Shown here: in pieces, positions 1-9,210 of the stretch
Numbering within the stretch: the first letter of the stretch is position 1
How the letters are laid out: the number at the start of each line of letters is the position of its first letter
From: Roseomonas genomospecies 6
GTDB lineage: Bacteria > Pseudomonadota > Alphaproteobacteria > Azospirillales > Azospirillaceae
Direction: 5' to 3'
Length of the DNA stretch: 64,000 nt
Assembly (NCBI RefSeq): GCF_008365375.1
Contig: NZ_QOKW01000026.1
Location: 1-64,000 of the forward strand
The notes under the pieces: model-generated
What the model was told of the DNA's origin: nothing
Seen by the model: the letters and a program-made list of their open reading frames with translations, nothing else
The model's database searches: none
Translations under genes and position numbers: made by a program

Positions 1-1640
1 GTAGCTGCCGACATTCGAGGTCGCGGTGGCGTCGGTGGCGTAGGACAGGCCGCTCAGGTTGGCGTCGCTCTGCCCGTTCTTCCAGCCGCTGGCGATGAAG
101 CCAAAGCTCGGGCTGGTCGCGCCGTAGGTCATGGTGCCGCTCGGGGTCACCGTCAGCGCGGCCGGGGTGATCGCGAAGCCGCCCGCGGCGTAGCTCAGCG
201 TGTAGTTGCCCGCCGCCGCGCCGCCCAGCGTGCCGCCGCTCGCCGTGGCGCTGTAGCTGCCGACGTTGGAGGTGGCCGTGGCGTCGGTGGCGTAGCTCAG
301 GCCCGTCAGCAGGCTGTCGCCCTGCCCGTTCTTCCAGCCACTGGCGGTGAAGCCAAAGCTCGGGCTGGTCGCGCCGTAGGTCATGGTGCCGCTCGGGGTC
401 ACCGTCAGCGCGGCCGGGGTGACCGAGAAGCCGCCCGCGGCGTAGCTCAGCGTGTAGTTGCCCGCCGCCGCGCCGCCCAGCGTGCCGCCGCTCGCCGTGC
501 TGGCGTAGCTGCCGACGTTGGAGGTGGCCGTGGCATCGGTGGCGTAGGACAGGCCGCTCAGGTTGGCGTCGCCCTGGCCGTTCTTCCAGCCGCTGGCGGT
601 GAAGGCGTAGCTCGGGCTGGTCGCGCCGTAGGTCATCGTGCCGTTGGGCGTCACCGTCAGCGCGGCCGGGGTGATCGCGAAGCCGCCCGCGGCGTAGCTC
701 AGCGTGTAGTTGCCGGCTGCCGCACCGCCCAGCGTGCCGCCGCTCGCCGTGGCGCTGTAGCTGCCGACGTTGGAGGTGGCCGTGGCATCGGTCGAAATCA
801 CCACGCCGGTCAGCAGGCTGTCGCCCTGCCCGTTCTTCCAGCCACTGGCGGTAAAGGCGTAGGTCGGGCTGGTCGAGCCGTAGACCATCGTGCCGCTCGG
901 GGTCACCGTCAGCGCGGCCGGGGTGACCGCGAAGCCGCCCGCGGCGTAGCTCAGCGTGTAGTTGCCCGCCGCCGCGCCGCCCAGCGTGCCGCCGCTCGCC
1001 GTGGCGCTGTAGTCGCTGCCGACGTTGGAGGTCGCGGTGGCGTCGGTGGCGTAGCTCAGGCCGGTGAGGTTGGCGTCGCTCTGCCCGTTCTTCCAGCCGC
1101 TGGCGGTGAAGCCAAAGCTCGGGCTGGTCGAACCGTAGGTCATCGTGCCGCTTGGGGTCACCGTCAGGGTGGCCGGGGTGACCGAGAAGCCGCCCGCGGC
1201 GTAGCTCAGCGTGTAGTTGCCGGCTGCCGCCCCCGCCAGCGTGCCGCCGCTCGCCGTGCTGGCGTAGCTGCCGACATTCGAGGTCGCAGTGGCGTCGGTG
1301 GCGTAGGACAGGCTGGTCAGGTTGGCGTCGCTCTGCCCGTTCTTCCAGCCGCTGGCGGTGAAGGCGTAGCTCGGGCTGGTCGAGCCGTAGACCATCGTGC
1401 CGTTGGGCGTCACCGTCAGGATGGCCGGGGTCACGGAAAAGGCGCCCGCGACGTAGCTCAGCGTGTAGTTGTTCGCCGCCGCGCCGCCCAGCGTGCCGCC
1501 GCTCGCAGTGCTAACGTAGCCGCTGCCGACATTCGAAGTAGCGGTGGCATCGGTCGAAACCACCACGCCGGTCAGCAGGCTGTCGCCCTGCCCGTTCTTC
1601 CAGCCGGACACGGTATAGCCAAGGGTCGGAACGGTAGAGC
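1..1640 (-). repeat. Tandem ~252-bp repeats encoding MBG domains
   Basis: About six and a half highly similar units of ~252 bp (84 codons) sit head to tail in the adhesin frame and continue past base 1. Each unit encodes the same order of motifs on the minus strand: MTYGATSP, F-TASGWKNGQGD, LSGLSYATDATAT, SNVGSYAS, GGTLGGAAAGNYTLSYA and GGFSVTPAALTV. This matches the MBG (YDG) beta-rich repeat family of surface adhesins. Units at roughly 241-490, 490-740, 740-995, 995-1250 and 1250-1500 differ from each other at only a few codons, which favours recombination between units and copy-number change. The unit nearest 1640 is the most diverged. Confidence 0.85.
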
Positions 1641-4600
1641 CATAGGCCATGGTGCCGTTACCGGCGGTCACCGTCAGTGGGGCCGGGGTCACCGCCCCAC
1701 CCAGATTCACCACCCGCGCGGCGACGGCGCCGCTGAAGGTTCCGGCAATACCCGACGTGTCGAGGGCATTCGCATAAGCGCCCACGTTCATCGTCGCGGC
1801 CATGCTGCTGGAAACCAGGCCGCTGACGCTGTTCCACACCGAGGCGCCATGCAGGGTGATGGGGGCTGCCTCCGGGTCGTCTCCATACCGGATGCCGTGG
1901 GCCAGGCCGACCACCCCCGACACGCCGAACAGGCGGGGCGAGACGGTGCCGTTGGCCGCCGCCCAAACGGTGGCGTCGAAACCGCCGAAACTGGCCGCAT
2001 CGCGCATCTGCGCGGCGGTCAGCCCGGTCATGCCGGTGACGGCGCCGCTGCCGGTGGCCGCCGCCTGTCCGCTGCCGTCGCTGTCCCAGTAGGAGGCCGT
2101 GACCGTGCCCGCATTGTCGCCGACCAAACCGCCCGCACTGCCCTGCGCGGTCACGGCACCGCCAGCGTGGCTCTGGCCGATGGTGCCGCCAACGTCATTG
2201 CGTCCGGCCAGCCCGCCGGCATCCCCGACCTGGGCCGTGACGGCGCCGGTGGCGTAAGTCTGAAGGACGGTGCCGCTGTTGGTTCCCACCAGACCGCCGG
2301 CGCGATCCTGGCCGGACACCGCGCCGTCGGAATAACTCTGGGTGATGGTGCCGCTGTTCGTACCGGCCAACCCGCCGACGCTTTGCCCCTGGCCGGTCAC
2401 GGCGGCGGTGGAATAGGACTGGGTGATCGTCCCGGCGTTGCTGCCGGCGATTGCCCCGACACGGTTGCCGCCGGTCAGGCTGGAGCCGCCGGTGAGGGCG
2501 AGGTTGCTGACCACGCCCCCAGCGCCGACGACGCCGAACAGGCCGACATCGTCGGCCAGCGGCCGGTTCACGGTCAGCGCCTTGACCGCATGGCCACGCC
2601 CGTCGAACCGCCCGGTGAAGGGGTTTGCGCTGCTGCCCAACGGAACGAAGCCGCCGCTGCCCCAGATCCCCGCCGTGTCGGTTCCGGCAGTGGCCGCGGC
2701 GTCGAGATCAGCGGCCAGCCGATAGGAGCCCGCCGGGGCCACCCCGGCGAGCAGCAACTGCCGGGCATTGGTGATGGTGGCGACGCCGTCCGCCCCGGCC
2801 TGCGCCGCTTCCCAGCGCCCGACGGGCCGCAGATCGGCGGTCTGATACCAGTCGGCGGTGAAATCCCATCCGCTGTAGGACGCCGACTGGCGCGCCTGGG
2901 CCGTCGTCAGGCCGCTGACGCCCGTGGTCGGCCCGCTGCCGACCCCCGTCGTCTGAGCGGTGGTTTCACTGTCCCAATAGGAATCGGTGATGCCGCCGGC
3001 ACTCGTGCCGATGAACCCGCCAACCGCGGTTCCAGCGCCCGTCACCTTCCCGGTGGCGTAGGAGTGCGTGATGGTCGGCGGGATGGTGTTGCCCAACGAA
3101 ACGCTGCTCTCACCGACAAGACCGCCGATGGACTGTCCCTGACCGGTCACGGCGCCGGTGGCGTAGGAGCGGGCGATGGAGGTTGCCAAGCTCCCCCCTC
3201 TGTTGAGGCTCCCGGCAAGACCGCCCACCCGATCTCCCTGAGCGGTCACGGTGCCGGTCGCATAGCTCTGGTCGATGCTGGACTCCGATGCGGCAATCCC
3301 GACCAGACCGCCAACGTCGGACCAGCCGGTCACGGCACCGGTGGCATAGGATTGGCGGACCGCGCCGTATATCACGCCGACGAGGCCGCCGACAGCGCTG
3401 CTGTCCTGCTGGATGAGACTGGTGACAGTGCCGGTGGCGTGGGATCGCACGATGGACGAAAACTGGCTGATGTCTCCAGCAAGTCCGCCAACGGCCGCCT
3501 GCCCTTCGACATCGACAGCGGCGTAGGAATTGATGATGTCCGTATTGTAGGCCGTACCGACGAGCCCGCCGACACTGTAATAGCCCTTTATCCTGCCGCC
3601 GACGACCCCGACATCGCGGATCGTGGTTTTTTCGAGTCCATTATAAGCAAACGTGACGCCGAACAGGCCGACACCGATCATCCGGTCGGGGCGATTGATG
3701 AAAAGCTGCCGGATGACATGGCCCTGACCATCGAAATTCTTGCGGAACGGAAGACTTTCGGTCCCCAACGGTGCGAAACCGGCGGTGGACCAAATCCCCG
3801 CCGCTGACGCACCGTCCGTCTCACTGGCATCGATGTCGGCACCCAGCCGGACGTCGCGGCGACGCCCCGCCAAAGTTTCGTTGGCGATGAGCTGAAGTTG
3901 GTGGAGGTTGGTGACGGTGGCGACGCCATCCACGCCGGTCCGGGCGGACTCCCATTTGCCCATCGGGCGCATGTCGACCTTGTTGTTCTCCTTCATCATG
4001 ATCCAGGAGTCGTTGGACCAGGTGCTGTCGAAATCCCACCCCTGGTAAGCGAAATTGCTGTCCGTGCGCCATCTCCGGGCCTGCTGCGTCGTCAGGCCGG
4101 TCATGCCGGATGCGTTTCCGCTGCCCGCACCCGCGGCCTTTCCACTGGTCTGGGTGTCCCAATAGGACAGCGTGACCGTGCCGCCGTTGACCCCGATCAG
4201 ACCGCCGGCCTCGCTGGCGCCCGTCACGGCACCGGTGGAATAGGTCTGGGTGACCGTGACGGTGTCGGCCACCTCGCCGGCAAGGCCACCCGCCTTGCCG
4301 CCCTGCGCCGTCACCGCCCCCAGCGCATAGGCATGGCTGAGCGATCCGCCGGTCATCCGCCCGATCAGACCGCCGACCGCGCTGCCCTGCCCGGTCACCG
4401 CACCGCTGGCATAGAGCTGGGCGACCGCCCCGCCGCTCTCGCCGATCAGGCCGCCCACGCCGTCACCCTGGCCGCTCACCGCACCGGTGGCAAAGGACTG
4501 GCCGACGGTGCCGGTGCTTTTGCCGATCAGCCCGCCGACCGCGCTGCCCTGCCCGGTCACCGGCCCGGTGGCGGACGCCCAATTGATGGTTCCGGCGCTG

Positions 4601-6882
4601 GTGCCGGCCAGCGCGCCGACCCGGTTGGCCCCCACCACCGTGCCGCCGAGCAGGCGCACGTCGCGCACGGTGCCCGCCGCGCCGACGACCCCGAACAGCC
4701 CGACATCGTCGCTTTGCGGGCGGTTGATCACCAGCCCGGTCACGCTGTGGTCCTGGCCGTCGAACAGGCCGGTGAAGGGCGTGACGGCGCTGCCCAGCGG
4801 CGTGAAGCCGGCGCCCTGGTTCCACAGGAAGGTGGAGCCGGCGTCGATGTCCCGCCCCAGGGCGTAGGTCCCCGCCAGGTTGCCACCGATTGCCTGGAGA
4901 TTCTCTACCGAATTGACCAGCATGTAGGCGGTCACCGCCGTGCCCGTCCCGGCCAGGGCGGCATAGCTGACCGGCGAGGTGTAGGCGGTGGGATTGTAGA
5001 AGACGGATACGCCACCCGTCGCCGTCGCGGTCACCCCGTCGGCGATCCGTACGGTGCCGGTGCCGGTGCCGCCGCTGTCGGCCCGCAGGATCACCTTCGC
5101 CCCGGCGCCTCCGGACAGCGCCGCATTCACCACCACGTCGCGGGACGCCGACAGCATCAGCGTCGAACCGGAGGTCCAGGACACCGGCGCCGCCACCGTG
5201 ATGTCGCCCGCCTGCGTGCCGTTGGTGCCGGTCGTCACCACCACATTCGCTGTGGCCAGCGCCGTCGTCAGCGTGGTGACGTTCAGAACGCTGTCGTCGG
5301 CGTTGGCGGAGAAGCCGGACAGCCCGGAATCCGCCGCATCGGAAATCGTCAGGTTGTGGGGGTCGAGCAGCAGCGTGCCGAAGCCGCCTGCGCCGCCGGA
5401 CAGATCCACCCTGCCGGTGAAGGCCAGCCGGGCCTTGCCCGACACCTCCGCGTCGCCGCCGGTGGTGGTTCCACGGGCCGAAACCATGCCGGCGAAACGA
5501 GTGTCGCCGTCGGACCACACGACGATGCGGCCGCCCCGCCCGTCGGTGCCGTCGGCGGACAGGCGCGCGCCGTCCGCCACCGTGACGGTCCGGGCCGTCG
5601 CCACGCTCTCGCCCAGGATGCGGGTCGCCGGGTTGCCCCCGCCCTGGAAATCGCCGCCGACCAGCAGGGCGCCGCCCGTCGCGCCCGAAACATCGAGCGC
5701 CGCCTTGCCGGTCAGCACCACCGATGCGCCGGTGGCCACCAGGGTCCCGCCCGCGCCGCCATTCCGGCCCGCGGCGCTCACCGATCCGCCGACCGTCACC
5801 GTCCCGCCGGAAATGCGGATGTCGCCGCCCGACCGTTCCCGCCGGCGCGTCGGCGTTGCCGATGACGTTGGCGTTGATGGTGGCGTTCGCCGCGCGGCCT
5901 CCTTCGGCGCCGCATCGGCCTGGGTGCGATCCGCCTTCGTCCGCTCGGACTTGGTTCTTCCGGCCGGGGGCGAGGCATTTTCATCGCTCCGGCGCTGCGC
6001 CGACACCGGCGCCTCGACCGTTACCGACCCGCTCTCGCCCGCCGTCAGGAAAACGCGGCCGTCCTTCCGGGCGACGCCGGTCGCCTTGATCACGCCGCCG
6101 GTGTTGCCGGCCAGCGCGTAGAGGTGGCCGCCATTCGCCCTCATCTCGGCATTGGCCGCGTCGATGGTGCCGGTGTTGACAGCGTCGGTATCGGCCCCGC
6201 CGACGCGAACCGCGAACCGTCCGTCGCCATCGGCCGTTTCCTTCGCCAGCACCTCGTAGCCGGCCAGAAGCGCCGCCGTGCCCTTCGGCGCGGCGATCTT
6301 GCCTTCGTTGCGGACGAATCGGGCGATCAGCGCCACGTCGCCGGTCCGTGAGGCGATGGTGCCCATATTGACGACCGCGGCCTTGGACTGCCCGGCGAAG
6401 AGCTGGTCCTTTTGCGCGGTGAAAGCGGAATCGGCGATGTCGTGGGTGGAGGCGTAGAAGCTGCCGCCGGTGTCGACGCGCCCCTCCTTGCCGACGACAA
6501 TGCCGGCCCGGTTGACCAGATAGAGCGATCCGGTGGCCGTCAGCGCGCCGTCAATCCGCGACGGCAGCGGGCCGGTCACACGGTTGAGGGTGGCGCCGGC
6601 GCCGTTCTCCACATGCACGGATTTGCCGGCGCCGACGGAGAAGCCCTGCCATTCGACGATGCCCGTGCGCGAGGTCTGCTCGATGCGCATGGCACCCGGC
6701 TGATTCTCGATCCGTCCGGAACCCGCGGTGAAGTGCCCGCCCACAGGCAGGGTTTCGCCGGCGGCCGCGGAATGGAGCGGAGTAAGTGCCGTTCCGTTCA
6801 GCAATGCGAAGGCCAGCCCACCGCGTCCGATCATCCGCCCGGTCGCATGCAACCGCGCCTTGGTAAACTGTCGCTTTCCCAT
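1..6882 (-). CDS. Filamentous haemagglutinin-type giant adhesin (TpsA), 3' end outside window
   Basis: One continuous minus-strand frame runs from ATG at 6882 to the window edge (at least 2294 codons); an in-frame TAG lies eight codons upstream of the ATG. Residues 1-45 form a cationic, hydrophobic signal-like leader ending in SAAAGETLP. The next ~150 residues are a TPS/haemagglutination-activity domain (GSGRIENQPG, GSLYLVNRAGIVVG, GGSFYASTHDI), the part that TpsB partners recognise in two-partner secretion. Three GLUG cassettes follow, each with a YALGRDIDA/FTPLG/FTGLFDG segment, GLIG...TYSTGAVTG repeats and a WDFDSTW segment, and then tandem MBG repeats. A secreted surface adhesin or biofilm protein is inferred. 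No TpsB gene is in the window. A segment around residues 310-350 is rich in S/T/P/R and looks like a linker. Confidence 0.88.
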   Translation of the reverse strand, partial: MGKRQFTKARLHATGRMIGRGGLAFALLNGTALTPLHSAAAGETLPVGGHFTAGSGRIENQPGAMRIEQTSRTGIVEWQGFSVGAGKSVHVENGAGATLNRVTGPLPSRIDGALTATGSLYLVNRAGIVVGKEGRVDTGGSFYASTHDIADSAFTAQKDQLFAGQSKAAVVNMGTIASRTGDVALIARFVRNEGKIAAPKGTAALLAGYEVLAKETADGDGRFAVRVGGADTDAVNTGTIDAANAEMRANGGHLYALAGNTGGVIKATGVARKDGRVFLTAGESGSVTVEAPVSAQRRSDENASPPAGRTKSERTKADRTQADAAPKEAARRTPPSTPTSSATPTRRRERSGGDIRISGGTVTVGGSVSAAGRNGGAGGTLVATGASVVLTGKAALDVSGATGGALLVGGDFQGGGNPATRILGESVATARTVTVADGARLSADGTDGRGGRIVVWSDGDTRFAGMVSARGTTTGGDAEVSGKARLAFTGRVDLSGGAGGFGTLLLDPHNLTISDAADSGLSGFSANADDSVLNVTTLTTALATANVVVTTGTNGTQAGDITVAAPVSWTSGSTLMLSASRDVVVNAALSGGAGAKVILRADSGGTGTGTVRIADGVTATATGGVSVFYNPTAYTSPVSYAALAGTGTAVTAYMLVNSVENLQAIGGNLAGTYALGRDIDAGSTFLWNQGAGFTPLGSAVTPFTGLFDGQDHSVTGLVINRPQSDDVGLFGVVGAAGTVRDVRLLGGTVVGANRVGALAGTSAGTINWASATGPVTGQGSAVGGLIGKSTGTVGQSFATGAVSGQGDGVGGLIGESGGAVAQLYASGAVTGQGSAVGGLIGRMTGGSLSHAYALGAVTAQGGKAGGLAGEVADTVTVTQTYSTGAVTGASEAGGLIGVNGGTVTLSYWDTQTSGKAAGAGSGNASGMTGLTTQQARRWRTDSNFAYQGWDFDSTWSNDSWIMMKENNKVDMRPMGKWESARTGVDGVATVTNLHQLQLIANETLAGRRRDVRLGADIDASETDGASAAGIWSTAGFAPLGTESLPFRKNFDGQGHVIRQLFINRPDRMIGVGLFGVTFAYNGLEKTTIRDVGVVGGRIKGYYSVGGLVGTAYNTDIINSYAAVDVEGQAAVGGLAGDISQFSSIVRSHATGTVTSLIQQDSSAVGGLVGVIYGAVRQSYATGAVTGWSDVGGLVGIAASESSIDQSYATGTVTAQGDRVGGLAGSLNRGGSLATSIARSYATGAVTGQGQSIGGLVGESSVSLGNTIPPTITHSYATGKVTGAGTAVGGFIGTSAGGITDSYWDSETTAQTTGVGSGPTTGVSGLTTAQARQSASYSGWDFTADWYQTADLRPVGRWEAAQAGADGVATITNARQLLLAGVAPAGSYRLAADLDAAATAGTDTAGIWGSGGFVPLGSSANPFTGRFDGRGHAVKALTVNRPLADDVGLFGVVGAGGVVSNLALTGGSSLTGGNRVGAIAGSNAGTITQSYSTAAVTGQGQSVGGLAGTNSGTITQSYSDGAVSGQDRAGGLVGTNSGTVLQTYATGAVTAQVGDAGGLAGRNDVGGTIGQSHAGGAVTAQGSAGGLVGDNAGTVTASYWDSDGSGQAAATGSGAVTGMTGLTAAQMRDAASFGGFDATVWAAANGTVSPRLFGVSGVVGLAHGIRYGDDPEAAPITLHGASVWNSVSGLVSSSMAATMNVGAYANALDTSGIAGTFSGAVAARVVNLGGAVTPAPLTVTAGNGTMAYGSTVPTLGYTVSGWKNGQGDSLLTGVVVSTDATATSNVGSGYVSTASGGTLGGAAANNYTLSYVAGAFSVTPAILTVTPNGTMVYGSTSPSYAFTASGWKNGQSDANLTSLSYATDATATSNVGSYASTASGGTLAGAAAGNYTLSYAAGGFSVTPATLTVTPSGTMTYGSTSPSFGFTASGWKNGQSDANLTGLSYATDATATSNVGSDYSATASGGTLGGAAAGNYTLSYAAGGFAVTPAALTVTPSGTMVYGSTSPTYAFTASGWKNGQGDSLLTGVVISTDATATSNVGSYSATASGGTLGGAAAGNYTLSYAAGGFAITPAALTVTPNGTMTYGATSPSYAFTASGWKNGQGDANLSGLSYATDATATSNVGSYASTASGGTLGGAAAGNYTLSYAAGGFSVTPAALTVTPSGTMTYGATSPSFGFTASGWKNGQGDSLLTGLSYATDATATSNVGSYSATASGGTLGGAAAGNYTLSYAAGGFAITPAALTVTPSGTMTYGATSPSFGFIASGWKNGQSDANLSGLSYATDATATSNVGSY

Positions 6883-7218
6883 CGCACCGGACTCTGTGAT
6901 GACCTATGGCGTCCCCGCCCCATTGATGCAGCACCCGCATCGCGGATGCTCCCATGAGGATTAAGCCAAAGGGTAGCGAATCGCCCGGCCTTCCCGCCCG
7001 CCGCCCCGTCTCAAAAACATGACATTTCGTCTCATTCGCGTGGATCACCCCATGTTATGGTGCCAACAGTGTGCGATGGGGGTGTCCGCTCGATCTCGAC
7101 GCTTATAGAGGCTTGACGTTACACCCTTATCTCTGGCTTTATTTTCATACAGAACTCCCGCTTTCCCCATGGGCGATACTGTCGTTATTGAACGCACTAT
7201 TTGCGGGCGGATTGTAAG
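6883..7218. promoter_or_regulatory. Divergent intergenic region between adhesin and AraC regulator
   Basis: These 336 bp hold no convincing gene and separate the start of the minus-strand adhesin from the start of the plus-strand AraC-type regulator, so both promoters must lie here. The part from ~7100 to 7200 is distinctly more AT-rich than its surroundings and contains TTGACG at about 7112, a plausible -35 element for the regulator, but no good -10 at standard spacing. A regulator divergent from an adhesin is a common arrangement; that this AraC protein controls the adhesin is inference only. Confidence 0.4.
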
Positions 7219-8286
7219 ATGCGAAACACCGGAACGGTTATAGATACCCCGCAACTTCCGGTTATTTCCTTCGCACGGGGTGAACTGTCCGGTGCCGAAT
7301 GTTTCACGGCGTGGCGCGATCTTCTGTCCATCGTCTTTGACGTGGACCCGACCCACCGGGAAGAGGATCGGGAGTTCGATGGATCAATGACGACCTACCA
7401 CCTCGGCGGGTCGTTGATTTCCCGGACGTCCGGTTCGGGCGTGCGTTTCCGCCGCGACGGCGCGACCATCGCGCGCAGTTCCATCGACCATTATCTGGTC
7501 CAGATCTACCTTGACGGCGGCTATCGCGGGGTCATCGGCCGGCGGGAGGTCGAGATGCGGAGCGGGGATGTCTGCATCCTCGACATGACGCAGCCGCTGG
7601 CGACGCAGGCCAACGATTTCGCGAATATAACCGTCGTCATCCCGCGCGAAAGCTTGGCCCCGCTGGTCAAGTCTCCGGATTGCCTGCATGGCCTGATCCT
7701 GCCGGGCACGTCCGCAGCCGGCGCTCTGCTCGGCGATCATCTGAAGTCGCTTCACCGGCAGATTCCCAACCTGACGGTCCATGAGGCGGTCGAGGTCGCC
7801 CGAGGCACAGCCGGGTTGGTCGCCGCCTGCGCCGGCCCGGCACTGGATGCCTGTGAGACGACGGGGGCGGAGCTGCGCAGCGCGCTGATCCGCCGGATCA
7901 GGCGGTTCATCGACGAACGGCTGGCAAGTCCCGAACTGGACAGCGACCTGATTTGCCGCGAATTCGGCTTGTCGCGTGCAAGCCTCTATCGCCTGTTCGA
8001 GCCTCTGGGCGGTGTGTCGAACCATGTGCGTGAACGGCGCCTGTCCCGTGCGCTGGCCGACTTGGTCTCGCCCCAGAAGCACCGTGAGCGGGTGACCGAC
8101 ATCGCGTTCCGTTGGGGCTTCGGATCGGAAGCGTCGTTCAGCCGCGCTTTCCGTGCCGCCTACGGAATGTCCCCTCGGGAAGCGCGGGAAGCCGCCGCGA
8201 GCCTCCATCGGCTTGCCAATCTGAAGCACGACGGGACGATGGACCGCACTTTCCGGCAATGGATGCGGACGCTCAACACTCTTTGA
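7219..8286 (+). CDS. AraC-family transcriptional regulator (AraC-binding-like N-terminus)
   Basis: A 355-residue protein. The C-terminal ~100 residues form the double helix-turn-helix of AraC/XylS proteins: FIDERLASPELDSDLICREFGLSRASLYRLFE, then VTDIAFRWGFGSEASFSRAFRAAYGMSPREAR, spelled here in pieces only for orientation. The first ~200 residues resemble the AraC-binding-like domain of the FeaR/NahR-type subgroup (FDVDPTHRE; DHYLVQIYLDGGYRG; GDVCILDMTQP), which usually senses a small molecule. ATG at 7219 is preferred over the in-frame TTG at 7201 because GGCGGA lies six bases upstream of it. The gene stops one base before the left end of an IS remnant. The ligand is unknown. The divergent adhesin gene is the obvious candidate target. 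Confidence 0.85.
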   Translation: MRNTGTVIDTPQLPVISFARGELSGAECFTAWRDLLSIVFDVDPTHREEDREFDGSMTTYHLGGSLISRTSGSGVRFRRDGATIARSSIDHYLVQIYLDGGYRGVIGRREVEMRSGDVCILDMTQPLATQANDFANITVVIPRESLAPLVKSPDCLHGLILPGTSAAGALLGDHLKSLHRQIPNLTVHEAVEVARGTAGLVAACAGPALDACETTGAELRSALIRRIRRFIDERLASPELDSDLICREFGLSRASLYRLFEPLGGVSNHVRERRLSRALADLVSPQKHRERVTDIAFRWGFGSEASFSRAFRAAYGMSPREAREAAASLHRLANLKHDGTMDRTFRQWMRTLNTL

Positions 8287-8287
8287 C

Positions 8288-9160
8288 GGCTCTGTTGCAA
8301 AGTTTGCCTGCGGGCGGGACGTTGGTGCAGAACTCGGCGCGTTGACGGACTCCGCCCTGGAAAGTTGTCGTTCAGGCGACCTTGCGGGCGGCCGGCATGC
8401 CGAGGCTGGTCATCCTGTTCATGACCTTGCAGCCGACCGCCGCCTCGACTTTCTGGGCAGGCGGAGTCCGGGCGCGGAGGCTGCGCCCGATCAAGGTCTT
8501 GCACCGCAACATGGCCACCTCCCTCAGCGATCGGCGTCCGTAGCCGACCGCCCGCTGCCAGCCGAGCCGTCCGCGTTCTGCGATCATCTGGACGTGCTGG
8601 TCGCGCTGCGTGGGCGCGCTTGCAGCGGTCTCGCCCGGCACCGCGGTGGAGCGCGGCGGGATGATCACCTCGGCGTCGGGGGTGTGGGCGGCGACGGCGC
8701 GGTAGACCGGCTCACCGTCATGGGCGCCGTCCGCCAGCACCGTGCCGATCGGGCGCTCGATCTGGTCGAGCAGCGGGCCGACCAGCGAGGCATCGCCGTC
8801 CTGCGTGGTCGTCAGCTCCAAGGCGAGGATCTCGCCGGTATCGGGATCGACCGCCAAGTGGAGCTTTCTCCAGCTCCGGCGCGCTTGGCCTCCATGCTTT
8901 TCCAGGTGCCGCTCACCCGTGCCGAACACCTTCAGCCCGGTGGCGTCGATGACCACGCCGACTAGCCCGTCCGTCCTAGCCAGCGCTGACGCGACCTCCA
9001 GAGTGGCGCTGCCCCGGGAGAAGGTCGTGTGATCCGGAACCGGCAGGTCGAGGCCGAGCAGGCGCATGAGCGAGCCCAGCAAACCCGCGGTCTGCCGCCA
9101 CGGCCGACCGAACGCCAGACGCAGCATCAGCCCGGGCTTTGTGCACCAACGTCGGCAAGA
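8288..9160 (-). mobile_element. IS5-family insertion element, truncated at its transposase 5' side
   Basis: The left end at 8288 begins GGCTCTGTTGCAAAG, a typical terminal inverted repeat, directly after the AraC stop codon. No matching CTTTGCAACAGAGCC end is found on the right, where the transposase reading frame breaks off against the tail of the gntP-type gene. A shorter inverted match does exist: GACGTTGGTGCAGAA at 8318-8332 against its near-complement at 9139-9153 (14 of 15), possibly a subterminal site. The element is therefore a relic whose right end was lost; the right boundary given is approximate. Confidence 0.65.
8372..9127 (-). pseudogene. IS5-family transposase, N-terminus missing
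   Basis: The 251 remaining residues cover the DDE catalytic core and C-terminus of an IS5-family transposase of the IS903-like type. The first catalytic Asp is in VVIDATGLKVFGTGERH, the second in TVLADGAHDGEP, and the Glu/Lys region is replaced by a usual-looking RRSLREVAMLRCK segment; the end NRMTSLGMPAA matches the family C-terminus. Family members normally have another ~70-80 N-terminal residues ending in a phrase like AIQTCLMLRLAFGLPLRQT. Here the frame starts inside that phrase (MLRLAFGRPWRQTAG) and is preceded by unrelated codons and a stop, so the protein is unlikely to be active. Confidence 0.8.
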
Positions 9161-9210
9161 ACGGCAGATGGGCGTTTACCGCCTGCTCCGGTGGTCGGCG
9201 CTCATGCCCG

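Noticed and set aside
1849..5865. Two long plus-strand reading frames (652 and 655 codons) over the adhesin region
   Set aside because: They are antisense to the continuous adhesin frame, have repetitive A/G/R/D-rich content and match no family.
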